Assembly: GCA_041906465.1 (NCBI GenBank)
Contig: JAYRJE010000013.1
Coordinates: forward strand, 124,001 to 188,000
DNA length: 64,000 nucleotides
Direction of reading: 5' to 3'
From: Didemnitutus sp041906465
GTDB taxonomy: Bacteria > Verrucomicrobiota > Verrucomicrobiia > Opitutales > Opitutaceae
Of this stretch, positions 1 through 8,969 are shown piece after piece. The notes under the pieces were generated by a model, which ran no database searches, had not been told where the DNA came from, and saw nothing but the letters and a program-made list of their open reading frames with translations. The translations under genes were made by a program, and so were the position numbers. Within the stretch, counting starts at the first letter, position 1, and each line of letters opens with the position of its first letter.

Positions 1-146
1 AGCTCGTCGGGATCGACTTCGACTTTCGGGCCGTCGCAGCGGGATTTGAAGAAGGCGCGCGGGGATTCCGCGAGGACCGTCTTGCCGCGGAGGATGCCCG
101 CGATGACCGAGGAGGAGCCGACATCGATGCCGAGAATCGTCGCCAT
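1..146 (-). CDS. FGGY-family carbohydrate kinase, N-terminal fragment
   Basis: The first 48 codons of a gene that runs off the left edge of the window. The start ATG is at 146. The product opens with MATILGIDVGSSS, the phosphate-1 loop of the actin-like ATPase fold (D-x-G-[ST]-[ST]-S) found at the N-terminus of FGGY sugar kinases such as xylulokinase, glycerol kinase and rhamnulokinase. By family it should phosphorylate a sugar or polyol in the cytoplasm, but the substrate cannot be read from this fragment. It lies 82 bases downstream of the ankyrin gene on the same strand and may be transcribed with it. Confidence 0.7.
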   Translation of the reverse strand, partial: MATILGIDVGSSSVIAGILRGKTVLAESPRAFFKSRCDGPKVEVDPDE

Positions 147-228
147 GATGCGCGACGCTAGAGGACCGGGGCGCGGGAGCAACGCCGCGCTGCGGCACAT
201 CGTTGCACGACGGCCGCGCCCAGCGCGG

Positions 229-732
229 CTACTTTTCGAGCGACTGGAGATAGGTGACGACGTCGGCGGCACCGCCCTTGCGCGCGTGCGCGAGCAGCGG
301 GATGCCGTGCGGTCCGGCGCATTGCGCCGCTTCCGGCCGCGCGGCGATGAACGCCTTCACCGCCTCGAGGTGACCGAGCATCGCGAGCGCAAAGATGTCC
401 GCTCGCGCGCCCTGCTGAAGGAGAAACTCGGCGATATCGCGCCGCCCCATGTGGGATGCGCCACCGAGGGCCGTCTCGAAATCGCCGCCGCCCCAATCCC
501 AGGTGGCATTCAGCAGGTGCGGCTGCGTGGCGAGCATCGATTTCGTTTTGGCCAGATCGCCGTGCGCGGCGACGACGAACTCCTTCACGAGCGCGCCGTC
601 GAGCGGCGGACCGCGATCGGGAACCCGCGGAGCTGGTGCGGGCGCGGTGGTGGTTTGAGCGACGAGCGGCGAGAGGGCGAGCGCGGTAGCGCCCACGAGG
701 GTGGTTTGGAGGAATCGGCGGCGTGGGATCAT
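229..732 (-). CDS. Exported ankyrin-repeat protein with Tat-type signal
   Basis: 167 residues. The N-terminus MIPRRRFLQTTLVG carries a twin-arginine motif (RRRFLQ) followed by a hydrophobic stretch ending near LVAQ, so export by the Tat pathway is likely. After a proline/alanine-rich linker come about three ankyrin-type helical units (DLAKTKSMLATQPHLLNA; RRDIAEFLLQQGARADIFALAM; HLEAVKAFIAARPEAA). Ankyrin repeats bind proteins, and no catalytic motif is visible. It is the last gene of a minus-strand run with short gaps (21 bases after the glyoxalase-like gene). Binding partner unknown. Confidence 0.75.
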   Translation of the reverse strand: MIPRRRFLQTTLVGATALALSPLVAQTTTAPAPAPRVPDRGPPLDGALVKEFVVAAHGDLAKTKSMLATQPHLLNATWDWGGGDFETALGGASHMGRRDIAEFLLQQGARADIFALAMLGHLEAVKAFIAARPEAAQCAGPHGIPLLAHARKGGAADVVTYLQSLEK

Positions 733-753
733 GGGGAGAAACGGGGGCGCGGC

Positions 754-1128
754 TCAGCGCTTCTCGCACATCAGGGCGAAGAGGTTGTTGTCCGGGTCGC
801 GAAAGAACGACGTCCAGAGTTCGTGATCGGGCATTTTCGCCGTGAGCCCGGGTGGGCGTTCCTCTTTGGCTCCGCGTGCCTTGATGGCGGCGTGCGCGGC
901 GTCGATGTCGGCGACCAGATAGTAGAGGAGCGAGGGGGCGTGATCGACCTCGGGCGATGAAGGCTGGCTGATCATCAGGCGGATGCCGCCGACGTCGAGG
1001 AACGCAAGGTTCGGGCCCGCGTCGAAGAGGTGCGTCAGGCCAACGACGTCGCGATAGAAAGCGACGAGCGCCGGAACATTCTTGGTCACGATCGCGATCT
1101 GGCGCAGGCGGGTGATCTCGGCAGGCAT
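754..1128 (-). CDS. VOC (glyoxalase/bleomycin-resistance) family protein
   Basis: 124 residues, the normal size for a single-chain vicinal-oxygen-chelate protein. The two beta-alpha-beta-beta-beta modules are readable: RQIAIVTKNVPALVAFYRDV opens the first and the segment from LLYYLVADIDAAHAAI to FRDPDNNLFALM forms the second. DPDNNLFAL is the usual C-terminal signature with a metal-binding or structural acidic position. Families of this fold include glyoxalase I, dioxygenases and drug-binding proteins, so the reaction is not assignable. It starts 19 bases after the AraC-type gene and is probably cotranscribed with it. Confidence 0.8.
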   Translation of the reverse strand: MPAEITRLRQIAIVTKNVPALVAFYRDVVGLTHLFDAGPNLAFLDVGGIRLMISQPSSPEVDHAPSLLYYLVADIDAAHAAIKARGAKEERPPGLTAKMPDHELWTSFFRDPDNNLFALMCEKR

Positions 1129-1147
1129 GGGGAAACTCTAGCAGTTC

Positions 1148-2011
1148 TCAGGCGGCCGGCGCCTCCGGTTTCTTGCGAAACGCACCGGGCGCGCAGCCAA
1201 AGTGCCGCGTGAACGCGGCGTGGAAGGCGCTGTAGCTCTCGTAACCGACGGCCGCGGCCACGTCGGCGACCTCACGCCGCGCCTGCAACAATTGGCGCGC
1301 GCGCTCGAGACGACAGCGCGTCGTGAAGGCATGCGGTGTCTCGTCGAACACCGTGCGAAAGCTGCGCTGGAAGTGATACGGCGAGAGCGCGGCCGCGCGC
1401 GCGGCGTCGGCGAGCGAGGGCGCGTTGCAGGCCATCGCGCCGAGGAAGTCGCGTCCGCGGCACAGACGGCGGAAAATCTCGTCCCGCGTCGCGGCGCGGG
1501 TGGCGGGCAGCCGCGCGGCACGAGCCCGGTGATCGCGCTGGCTCAACAACATTGCGGCCAGCAAATCGCGCAGCTTCTCCTCGAGCCAGGGCTCGGCGAC
1601 GGTCTGGCGGCGGCACGCAGCGTCGAGTTCGTGCAGGCGCGGAATGACGTGTTCGTCGCGCGGCATGACCGTTTCGAGGAAGAGCACGGGGGCGCCCGAT
1701 TCGTCGGGCGCGTCGACAAGGCGTTGCTCGTGCTCGCGGAAGACGCGGGCGACCACCCCGGCCCAGTCCGGCGGGAAGAAGACGACGGTCGAGCGGATGG
1801 GTGTGGCTGATTCGAAATCGAGCACGTAGCGCTCGCCGTCGTTGAGAATGAGCCAGTCGCCCTCGTTGACCGCGTAGCGACCGCGCGCGGTTTGATAGTG
1901 CGCGGTGCCGCCGCGGAAACTTTTCACCGAGAGCGGCATCGCGCCCTCGTAATGGTGCCGGTAGCCGCCGCCGCACAACACGGTGCGTTGCTGGAGCGAC
2001 TCGCCGGACAT
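1148..2011 (-). CDS. AraC-family transcriptional regulator
   Basis: 287 residues. The C-terminal third (about residues 185-285) is an AraC/XylS DNA-binding region with two helix-turn-helix motifs; LADAARAAALSPYHFQRSFR is the first and VADVAAAVGYESYSAFHAAF the second, followed by the usual GCAPGAFRK end. The N-terminal part looks like a cupin-type sensor, with YAVNEGDWLILNDGERY and a following beta-rich stretch. The ligand is unknown. It follows the small membrane protein gene by 9 bases, so it may regulate its own operon. Confidence 0.85.
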   Translation of the reverse strand: MSGESLQQRTVLCGGGYRHHYEGAMPLSVKSFRGGTAHYQTARGRYAVNEGDWLILNDGERYVLDFESATPIRSTVVFFPPDWAGVVARVFREHEQRLVDAPDESGAPVLFLETVMPRDEHVIPRLHELDAACRRQTVAEPWLEEKLRDLLAAMLLSQRDHRARAARLPATRAATRDEIFRRLCRGRDFLGAMACNAPSLADAARAAALSPYHFQRSFRTVFDETPHAFTTRCRLERARQLLQARREVADVAAAVGYESYSAFHAAFTRHFGCAPGAFRKKPEAPAA

Positions 2012-2020
2012 GGCGCAAAA

Positions 2021-2446
2021 CTACGCGGCGGGTTGCGTGCGCTTCGGGAGGAGTTTGATGCCGAGCCAGCCGGCGAAGAACACGACGGCGAAGTTCGCGA
2101 CCCAGAACCAGGCGGGATGCGGCAGCGCGAGGAGGTTCATGACCGACGCGACGACGAAGAGACCGGTGACCATGATGGCCTGACGCGGGCCGCCGTCGGA
2201 CGAGAAGCGTCCGGCCACGTGCGCACCGGCGGTGACGCCGACGAAATAGCTGACGAGCACCATGAGAAACGCGCCCGCCGGCAGCGTCTTGAAGTAGGCG
2301 GCCATCGCGGCGGCGTCCTTCGTGTTCAGATCGGCGGGAAGCGGATACAGCACGCGTTGGCTGAGGATCTGAATGGCGGAGATCAGCATGATGCCCGTGA
2401 GGGCACCGGCGAGGGCGGCGAGGGTGTTGCGGAGGACTTCCTTCAT
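2021..2446 (-). CDS. Small four-helix membrane protein, unknown function
   Basis: 141 residues starting MKEVLRNTLAALAGALTG at 2446. A longer open frame upstream encodes basic, non-membrane sequence and is unlikely to be translated. Four hydrophobic helices are visible: residues about 8-27, a segment around GAFLMVLVSYFVGVTAGAHVAG, one around QAIMVTGLFVVASVMNLL, and AWFWVANFAVVFFAGWLGIKL. A glycine-rich, inner-membrane protein with no catalytic motif; similar small proteins are annotated only as hypothetical. First gene of the run that includes the AraC-type regulator. Confidence 0.6.
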   Translation of the reverse strand: MKEVLRNTLAALAGALTGIMLISAIQILSQRVLYPLPADLNTKDAAAMAAYFKTLPAGAFLMVLVSYFVGVTAGAHVAGRFSSDGGPRQAIMVTGLFVVASVMNLLALPHPAWFWVANFAVVFFAGWLGIKLLPKRTQPAA

Positions 2447-2749
2447 GACGGCGGGTGTGCGCGCGGAGCATTGCGCACGGCCGAGGCGAGTAAAGCCGCG
2501 TTTCTCTCCGATCGGCGGCGGGAACATTCCGACGTCGCGCGCGGAGGTGTTCGCCGACGGCGCATTGGCAGCACCGGTCGCGTGTTGTCTGCTCCGGTGC
2601 GCGCGGACTGAGCGGCGGTGGTGGCTCCGGGATTTCCGCCCTTGTTTCGCACGTGTGCGCGCGCTGTGGCGTGCTTTCTTGCGTCTCCAAAAAAAGAGCC
2701 GGGCGTTGCGGCGCCCGGCTCGATTTGACACACACACTAACTACGGAAA
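2447..2749. other. Intergenic region between TonB receptor and membrane protein gene
   Basis: 303 bases without a convincing gene. It holds the terminator-like hairpin of the receptor gene at its right end (2689-2721) and presumably the promoter of the small membrane protein operon. Nothing else was recognised. Confidence 0.5.
2689..2721 (-). terminator. Intrinsic terminator of the first TonB receptor gene
   Basis: A perfect 10-base stem (GAGCCGGGCG / CGCCCGGCTC, 2696-2721) with a six-base loop. Read on the minus strand it is followed at once by seven T residues (2695-2689). It lies 28 bases beyond the stop codon of the receptor gene, the classic arrangement of a rho-independent terminator. 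Confidence 0.85.
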
Positions 2750-5446
2750 TTACCAATCGCGGCTGATGCGCAGGTAGACGAAGCGACCTTCCGCGTTGTG
2801 CGTGAGGTTGTCGTAACCTTCCGATGCGGCGTAGGAGCGCGGCGGCATCGTATCGAGCACGTTGTTGGCACCGACGGTGATCACATACTTCTGGAAACCG
2901 CGGTAGGCGATCTGCGGGTTGTAGATCACCCAGGGCTGGATGCGATTCAGCAGGCCGTTGCCGCCGAGGGAGGCGGTGGCAACCGCAGTATCGTCGTAGC
3001 CAGCGATGTAGTTGGCGTAGATCGAAGCGGCCCAGTCACCCTTGCTCCAGTTGAAGCGGGCATTGGCGCGGAAGCGCGGGTAGGTGAACGAGTCGATGAA
3101 CTCGACGCCGCCGAAGTCGATGGACTTGGTGTAGGTGAGATCGCCGGTGACGGCGAAGCGACCGTAGCTCTGCGTGCGCCACTCGTAGCGGGCGCCGAAG
3201 TCGAAGCCTTCATAGGTCTGCGTGGAGACGTTCTGGAAGCTGTCGTTGACGTAGAGCAGCGCGCCCGGGCGGCCCGCGGCGATGTCGTCCGCCGTCGGCG
3301 TCGCGCGGATGACGCGGGAGCCGAAGATCGGGCTGCTGAGCTCGTTGTTGAGGATCGTCTGACCGCCGAAGTTCGAGATGACGTTCACGCCGTCGAACTT
3401 GAAGTAGTCGGCGTTGAACGAGAAGCCGTTGAGCAGGCCGTTGAAGAGCTTCTTGCCGGGCTCGAACACGAAGCCGACGTAGTAGGTGTCGGTCTCTTCC
3501 GGCATCAGGGACGGGTTGCCGATCGTGACGATCTTGAGCTGGCGAGCCGGATCCGCGGGGCGGCGCGGGTCAGGGATGTTGCCCGAGGAGAACGAGACGG
3601 TGCCGCCGTTGTAGAGCTGGGCGAGGTCCGGCGCCTTGAACGATTGCGAGAAGGAGCCGCGGACAAGCAGCCAGTCGACGCCGGGGCGGAAGCTGAGGGC
3701 GATCTTGGGCTTCGTGGTGCTGCCGAAGTCGCTGTAGTCTTCGAAGCGACCGGCGAGTTGGACCTCGGCGCCCTTGACGACCGGAACGCTGAGTTCGGCG
3801 TAGGCGGAGTTCACGCGGCGATCGCCGAAGGTGTTGAGGCCTTCGCTGCCGCCGATGACCTGGCCGGTCTGCTCGTCGAGGGAGCGCCAGGAGGTGAGGT
3901 CTTCCGTGCGGACTTCGCCACCGACGGCGAGGCCGAGTTTGCCGGCCGGGAGATCGACCAATTCGCCGCTGAGGCTGACGTCACCGATGCGGGTGGTGAA
4001 CGTGCTCAGGCGATTGTAGTTCGAGCGGATGTAATTGAGAACTTCCGGGTCGTTCGCGCCGAAGGGATTCAGCCAGAGCTGGCGGCCGGTCTGCGGGCCG
4101 GTGATGCCGTTGAGGGCGTTCTGCACGAGACGGTCGAAGGCCTGGTTGTAGTTGGCCTGCGAGGTCTTGTTTTCGGAACTCATCATCGAGGCTTCCCACG
4201 TCCAGCTGGAGTTGAAGTTGCCGCCGAAGCCAGCGAGGTAGCGCGTGGCGTCGCTCTGGATGTCGGTGGTGCGGGGCCCGAGTTCGACGAGGCGGAACGC
4301 GAGCGCGGAGCCGGCGATGTTCACCCCGAACGGATTGTAGGGATTCGTGGCCGGGAAGAGCATTTGGCCAGCGGAGGACGAGCCCTGCTCGTTCTGACCG
4401 AAGACGGGCGACGCGGCGACTTCGATGGTCGTCTTGTTGGTGCGGGACATGACTTCGGCGAACGCGTAGAGGTTCTCCGTCATCTGGTGCTTGGCCCACA
4501 CGTAGGCGCCGGAAGCGTCACGCGGCGGGATGTTGTCCGTGATCGGGCTGAAGTTGTAGGCGTGGCTGAAACCGCTGTAGGGAACGGCACCCGCGACGGT
4601 GGGCGTCGACGTCGGAGCGGCATAGGTGACCGTGCCCAAGCCGGCCACGGTGACGCGACCGGGCCAGGTGGCCGAGGAGCGGTTGTCGCGGCCGCCGTAA
4701 CTGCGGAGGTCGGCGTTGGCGGCGACGGCACGATCGGCCTGCTTGAGGCCGTTGCGCTTCGAGTAGTCGGCGACGATCACGACCTCGGTCTTGCCGGTGT
4801 TGGCGCCGAACGTGATGCCGTAACGCTGGAAGAGCGAATCGGTCTTCGTGGTGTTGCCGAAGTAGACCTCGGTGTTGAGGCCCGAGAAATCCTTGCGCGT
4901 CTTGATATTGATCACGCCGGCGACGGCATCGGAGCCATAGATGGCGGACGCGCCGTCCTTGAGGAGTTCGATCGAGTCGATCGCGGCGGACGGGATCGCG
5001 CTCAAGTCAAACACCGTGCTGAAACCGTTACCGCCCGGCAGACCGTAGCCGGCGATGCGGCGACCGTTGATCAGGACGAGAGTGTTGCGGGAACCGAGAC
5101 CGCGAAGGTTGGCCGTCGTCGCGCCCGTGGCGAACGTGCTCGTGCGCTGCGGATCGATGTTGCCGCCCGAGTTGAACGGCATGTCGCGCAGGAAATCCGC
5201 GGCGGAGGTGTAGCCGGTGCCGTCGAAATCGCTGCGGGACAGCTGCACGATCGGCAGCGGGCCTTCGGCGTCGACGCGGCGAATACGGGAGCCGGTGACT
5301 TCGAACTGTTGGAGTTTGACGGTCTCTTCCGGCTTCTGAGCGTCACTCGTCTGGGCGAACCCAGGAGTCGCGGCGAGGATAGCGATCAGCGCACTCAAAA
5401 CCGAGGCGTTCGCCATCCGCGAGGGATGCGAGGTGTGGTTGTTCAT
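2750..5446 (-). CDS. TonB-dependent outer-membrane receptor
   Basis: 898 residues from the ATG at 5446; the open frame extends further upstream but MNNHTSHPSRMANAS begins a normal signal peptide (hydrophobic core SALIAILAATPGFA, cleavage near residue 31). Residues 41-52 carry the ETVKLQQFEVTG motif typical of verrucomicrobial receptors. The plug domain follows (ADFLRDMPFNSGG, then NLRGLGSRNTLVLINGRRIAGYG) and then a long beta-barrel. The chain ends in Trp, as usual for outer-membrane barrels. It should import a large substrate with TonB-ExbBD energy; the substrate is unknown. A paralogous receptor lies immediately upstream on the same strand. No SusD-like gene adjoins it. Confidence 0.93.
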   Translation of the reverse strand: MNNHTSHPSRMANASVLSALIAILAATPGFAQTSDAQKPEETVKLQQFEVTGSRIRRVDAEGPLPIVQLSRSDFDGTGYTSAADFLRDMPFNSGGNIDPQRTSTFATGATTANLRGLGSRNTLVLINGRRIAGYGLPGGNGFSTVFDLSAIPSAAIDSIELLKDGASAIYGSDAVAGVINIKTRKDFSGLNTEVYFGNTTKTDSLFQRYGITFGANTGKTEVVIVADYSKRNGLKQADRAVAANADLRSYGGRDNRSSATWPGRVTVAGLGTVTYAAPTSTPTVAGAVPYSGFSHAYNFSPITDNIPPRDASGAYVWAKHQMTENLYAFAEVMSRTNKTTIEVAASPVFGQNEQGSSSAGQMLFPATNPYNPFGVNIAGSALAFRLVELGPRTTDIQSDATRYLAGFGGNFNSSWTWEASMMSSENKTSQANYNQAFDRLVQNALNGITGPQTGRQLWLNPFGANDPEVLNYIRSNYNRLSTFTTRIGDVSLSGELVDLPAGKLGLAVGGEVRTEDLTSWRSLDEQTGQVIGGSEGLNTFGDRRVNSAYAELSVPVVKGAEVQLAGRFEDYSDFGSTTKPKIALSFRPGVDWLLVRGSFSQSFKAPDLAQLYNGGTVSFSSGNIPDPRRPADPARQLKIVTIGNPSLMPEETDTYYVGFVFEPGKKLFNGLLNGFSFNADYFKFDGVNVISNFGGQTILNNELSSPIFGSRVIRATPTADDIAAGRPGALLYVNDSFQNVSTQTYEGFDFGARYEWRTQSYGRFAVTGDLTYTKSIDFGGVEFIDSFTYPRFRANARFNWSKGDWAASIYANYIAGYDDTAVATASLGGNGLLNRIQPWVIYNPQIAYRGFQKYVITVGANNVLDTMPPRSYAASEGYDNLTHNAEGRFVYLRISRDW

Positions 5447-5674
5447 AGTTTGTTTGGTGGCCAACTGCACCCGAGGGGCGCACGGAGGCATCGCGCACAC
5501 AACCGCGCCTCGTTGCGGGAACAATCCACCGTCGACCGACAACGCGACGAATACGACGAACGCGTCGAAAAATGCGCCGAACGCGTTCAAACGTCATAGC
5601 ACCACCGCACACTCCGCGCCGGAAGCGTTCCGGCCGTCCGGAGGGCGCGATTTTCGGCGCTCCTTGGCGCCAGA

Positions 5675-5702
5675 GGGAGCCGGGGGGTGAAACCCGGCTC
5701 CC
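5675..5702 (-). terminator. Hairpin after the second TonB receptor gene
   Basis: Inverted repeat GGGAGCCGGG / CCCGGCTCCC (10-base stem, loop about eight bases), 28 bases after the stop codon of the upstream receptor. There is no T-run on the minus strand after it, so it may stabilise the transcript end or terminate weakly. Confidence 0.5.
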
Positions 5703-5729
5703 GCACAACACAACTAACGAACCAAGTCT

Positions 5730-8576
5730 TTAGAATTGGCGCTCGAGGCGCACATACCAGAACGCCGGATACGGATCGTTCACGCCGGGCGTGGTGCCCG
5801 AGCCTTCGAACGGATCGACCGGCGGCGTGTCGTTGAGCACGTTGTTGACGCCGACCGTCAGCGTCGTGCCGCGGAAGCCGCGGTAGGCGACGGAGGTGTT
5901 CATCGTCAACTGGCTCTTCAACTTGTAGAGGATATACATCGAGTCGATGTCCGGGTCAGTGAAGTAGCCGAGGCCGTAGCTGGCGCGACGATCACCGCGA
6001 TAGACACCGAAGAGGTTCCACTGCCAATCGTTGTAGACCCAGTTGAAGGTCGCGTTGGCGTTGAAGCGCGGCGTGAGGCTGCTGCCGGCAATGTTGTCAC
6101 CATCGATCTTGTAGGAGTCGAGGTAGGTGCCGGAAACGCCGACGTAAAAGTGGCCGAGTGCTTGGGTCTTCCAGCGGTAGTTCACATCGAAGTCGAAGCC
6201 GGTGTATTCGGCGTCCGAGATGTTGCTGTAGTCGTCCGCGATGTAGAGCAGGCGCTGGTTGACCGGATCACGCACGACCTTCGAGGCGAAGAGCGCCTCG
6301 CCGGCCGCGGCGCGCGTGAGGAAGTCCGAGTAGGAATAGAAGTCGGTGAGCTGGGCGAGCAGGTTGGACTGCTTGAAGTTCACGTAGTCGAGCGAGACAT
6401 TCAGGCCGCGGAACAGGCCCTTCTGCGGCTCGAGCGACAGGCCGACGTAATAGGTGTCGGTGGTCTCGGGCTGGAGGTTCGGGTTGCCGGCGACGCGGAT
6501 CTGGATCTGGTCGTTCTGGCCGGTGACCGGATCGAGGTATTGGCTCGAGGTGAACGTGTTCGTCGACCCGGTGTAGAGATAAGCGAGGTCCGGCGCCTTG
6601 AACGATTCCGAGTAGGAACCGCGCAGGATGAGCCAGCTGAGCGGGCGGAACTTGAAGCCGACCTTCGGGCGCGCTTCGTCCTTGAAGCCCTTGTCGCTGT
6701 AATCCTCGTAACGACCGGCGACCTGCATCTCGAACCACTTCGCGAACGGCAGGTTCACTTCGGCGAACACGGACGTGACGTCGCGGCTGCCGAACGAGCT
6801 CGTGCCGGCGGAGCCGCCGACGATGTTGCTCGTGGCGTTCAAGTCGGTCTGCACATCCGCCATGTCTTCCATGCGGCGCTCGGCACCGACGGAGACGCCG
6901 ATCGCGCCGCCCGGGAGCTGGCCGAGCGTGCCGCTGGCGGACGCATCGTAGCTCGTGTATTCGAGCGAGGAGCTCGTGGGATTCTCGATCGAGAGGAAGT
7001 CAGCGAACGCCTGCTCGTTCAGACCGAACCAGTTGAAGTAAACGCGCTGGTTCTGCGGGGTGTTCGGATTCCACTTGAGGGAGCCGTCGCCCTGGCGCGT
7101 GAGGCCGTTGAGCGCCTGCTGCAGGCCGTAATCGGTGACCGAATTGCGGTTCAGGTTCGTGACGCTGTTCTTCGAATAGAGCACCGCGCTTTCCCAGGTC
7201 CAGTCGGTGAACAGACCGGTCGAGGGGATCTTGCCGCCGAGGCCGGCGAGGAAGCGCGGCGTGTCGGAGGTGACGTCGTTGATGCGGTTGCCAAGCTCGA
7301 CGAGGCGGCGGTTGCCCGCGGTGATGTCGGTCGCCCACGGATTGTAGGCGTTGTAGGACGGGATGGTCATCACGGAGCCGGCGGTGAGCCCCTGCTCGGA
7401 CGAGAGGACGGCGGGCGTCGGCGCGGCGTCACTGAGCGTCTTGTTGCGCGTGAACGAGACTTCGAGGATGCCGTAGAGGTTTTCCGAGAAGTCGTGACGC
7501 GCGGACGTGAAGACCGAGAAGTTTTCATAGGACGGGAACAGGCCCGCGGTCTCCTGGAAGTTGTAGTAATTCGTGCCGCCCTTGGAGCCCGCGACCGTGG
7601 GGGTCGAGGTCGGCGAGGCAAACGTGCGGTAGGCACCGCCGATCAGCACGCGGCCCGGATAACCGGAGCTCGAGCGATTATCGAACCAGCCGTCGGCCAC
7701 CGGATTGGTGAAGCCGGCTTCGTCGAGATAGTCCTGCAGGTTGTTGTAGCCCGCGGCCGTGTTGATGCCGGTGATCATGTAGTAGGGATTCGCGTCGGCA
7801 GCGACGGAAGTCTTGTCGGCGTCGGCGGCGTAGCTGATGTCACGCGCGTAGACGGCGGCCTGCTCGGCCCAGCTGGCGGCGACGAAGAGGTTCGTCTTGC
7901 CCGTGCTGCTCACGCCACCGGTGACGACCGCAGCCTTCTTGAGGAGCGCACCGGTGTCGAAGTAGTCGCCCACTTCCGTGCTCACGAACACGCCTTCATA
8001 GTCGCGCTTGAGCTTGAAGTTGACGACGCCTGCGACGGCGTCGGAGCCGTAGAGCGCGGAGCCGCCGTCCTTGAGGATTTCGACGGACTCGATCGCCGCT
8101 TCCGGAATGCTGTTCAGGTCGAACACGGTCTGGAAACCGTTGAAGCCGGGGGCGGCATACGGGACGGCGCGGCGGCCGTTGATCAACACCAGCGTGTTGT
8201 TGTTGCCGAGGCCGCGAAGGTTGAAGGAGTTGACGCCGGGCGTGAAGCTCGTGCCGGAGTCGGTGGGCGTGAGCGCCTGGCCGTTGTTGAACGGCAGGGC
8301 GCGGATCGCATCGGCGATCGTGGTGAAGCCCTGTGCGCGCATGTCATCGGCGCGCAGCACGACCACGGGGCTGACGGTTTCGGAATCGAGACGTTTGATG
8401 CGCGAGCCCGTGACTTCGAAGGCTCCCATCTTGACGGTATCTCCCTCGGGCGCGGCGGCCGGAGGAGCGGTCTGGGGCGTGTTCTGCGCCCAGGCATTGA
8501 CGGACAAAACGGATAGCAGCGCGCCCAACAACGGCGCGTTCACCATCCGCAACGTGTGCGTGATGTTGTTCTTCAT
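5730..8576 (-). CDS. TonB-dependent outer-membrane receptor
   Basis: 948 residues starting MKNNITHTLRMVNAPLLG at 8576. The signal peptide ends at about residue 30 (NAWAQ), followed by a Pro/Ala linker and the motif DTVKMGAFEVTGSRIKR. The plug domain shows IADAIRALPFNNGQ and FNLRGLGNNNTLVLINGRRAV, close to the equivalent segments of the downstream receptor, so the two are paralogues. The barrel ends VRLERQF with a terminal Phe. Two tandem receptors of this type may take up related ligands. The LytTR-type two-component pair lies just upstream on the same strand, but no direct regulatory link is visible. Confidence 0.93.
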   Translation of the reverse strand: MKNNITHTLRMVNAPLLGALLSVLSVNAWAQNTPQTAPPAAAPEGDTVKMGAFEVTGSRIKRLDSETVSPVVVLRADDMRAQGFTTIADAIRALPFNNGQALTPTDSGTSFTPGVNSFNLRGLGNNNTLVLINGRRAVPYAAPGFNGFQTVFDLNSIPEAAIESVEILKDGGSALYGSDAVAGVVNFKLKRDYEGVFVSTEVGDYFDTGALLKKAAVVTGGVSSTGKTNLFVAASWAEQAAVYARDISYAADADKTSVAADANPYYMITGINTAAGYNNLQDYLDEAGFTNPVADGWFDNRSSSGYPGRVLIGGAYRTFASPTSTPTVAGSKGGTNYYNFQETAGLFPSYENFSVFTSARHDFSENLYGILEVSFTRNKTLSDAAPTPAVLSSEQGLTAGSVMTIPSYNAYNPWATDITAGNRRLVELGNRINDVTSDTPRFLAGLGGKIPSTGLFTDWTWESAVLYSKNSVTNLNRNSVTDYGLQQALNGLTRQGDGSLKWNPNTPQNQRVYFNWFGLNEQAFADFLSIENPTSSSLEYTSYDASASGTLGQLPGGAIGVSVGAERRMEDMADVQTDLNATSNIVGGSAGTSSFGSRDVTSVFAEVNLPFAKWFEMQVAGRYEDYSDKGFKDEARPKVGFKFRPLSWLILRGSYSESFKAPDLAYLYTGSTNTFTSSQYLDPVTGQNDQIQIRVAGNPNLQPETTDTYYVGLSLEPQKGLFRGLNVSLDYVNFKQSNLLAQLTDFYSYSDFLTRAAAGEALFASKVVRDPVNQRLLYIADDYSNISDAEYTGFDFDVNYRWKTQALGHFYVGVSGTYLDSYKIDGDNIAGSSLTPRFNANATFNWVYNDWQWNLFGVYRGDRRASYGLGYFTDPDIDSMYILYKLKSQLTMNTSVAYRGFRGTTLTVGVNNVLNDTPPVDPFEGSGTTPGVNDPYPAFWYVRLERQF

Positions 8577-8969
8577 GTATGGTGTTGGTGTCGGCGCACA
8601 CGTGGTGAGCGCCGAAGCGTCGGGCATTTCATCTCCTGCTGCGACGAACGCCAACGCACCATCGAGTCGTGCCGCAACTCATGCGACGAACACCGCACTT
8701 TCCCCGTCGGGTGCTGCATCCCGCGGCATGGGCCCCGCAGAAAGTAGGGCGCCACCAGACAGGAATTCAGGACCAAATCCTACAAACAGCCGGGATGAGG
8801 CGGCAGACCGGCAGGAAAATACCACGCACGCGTCCTGTGTATCGTTTCAACGCGGTGCCCATGTAGCGGAAGCCGGGGGGGGCTTTCGCCAACGCCTGGC
8901 CGCGAAACGCCCACGAATTCCGCTACAATTCCGCGCTTCGCGGCGCGCGAGCCGGGCGGCACGCCGGCG
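8577..8969. other. Intergenic region upstream of the second TonB receptor
   Basis: 393 bases without a supported gene. It should hold the receptor promoter. It includes a REP-like palindrome (8863-8926) close to the 3' end of the response regulator gene. Confidence 0.5.
8863..8926. repeat. REP-like palindromic element, copy 1
   Basis: 64 bases bounded by GTAGCGGAA and its reverse complement TTCCGCTAC. Inside, AGCC...GGCTTTCGC and a later GCGAAA can pair as well, so the whole element can fold. Related copies lie at 11022-11081 and 24500-24561, all in the same orientation and all between genes. Confidence 0.75.

Noticed and set aside
2798..5599. Very long plus-strand frame opposite the first TonB receptor
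   Set aside because: It is an antisense shadow of a well-supported receptor gene, caused by high third-position GC.
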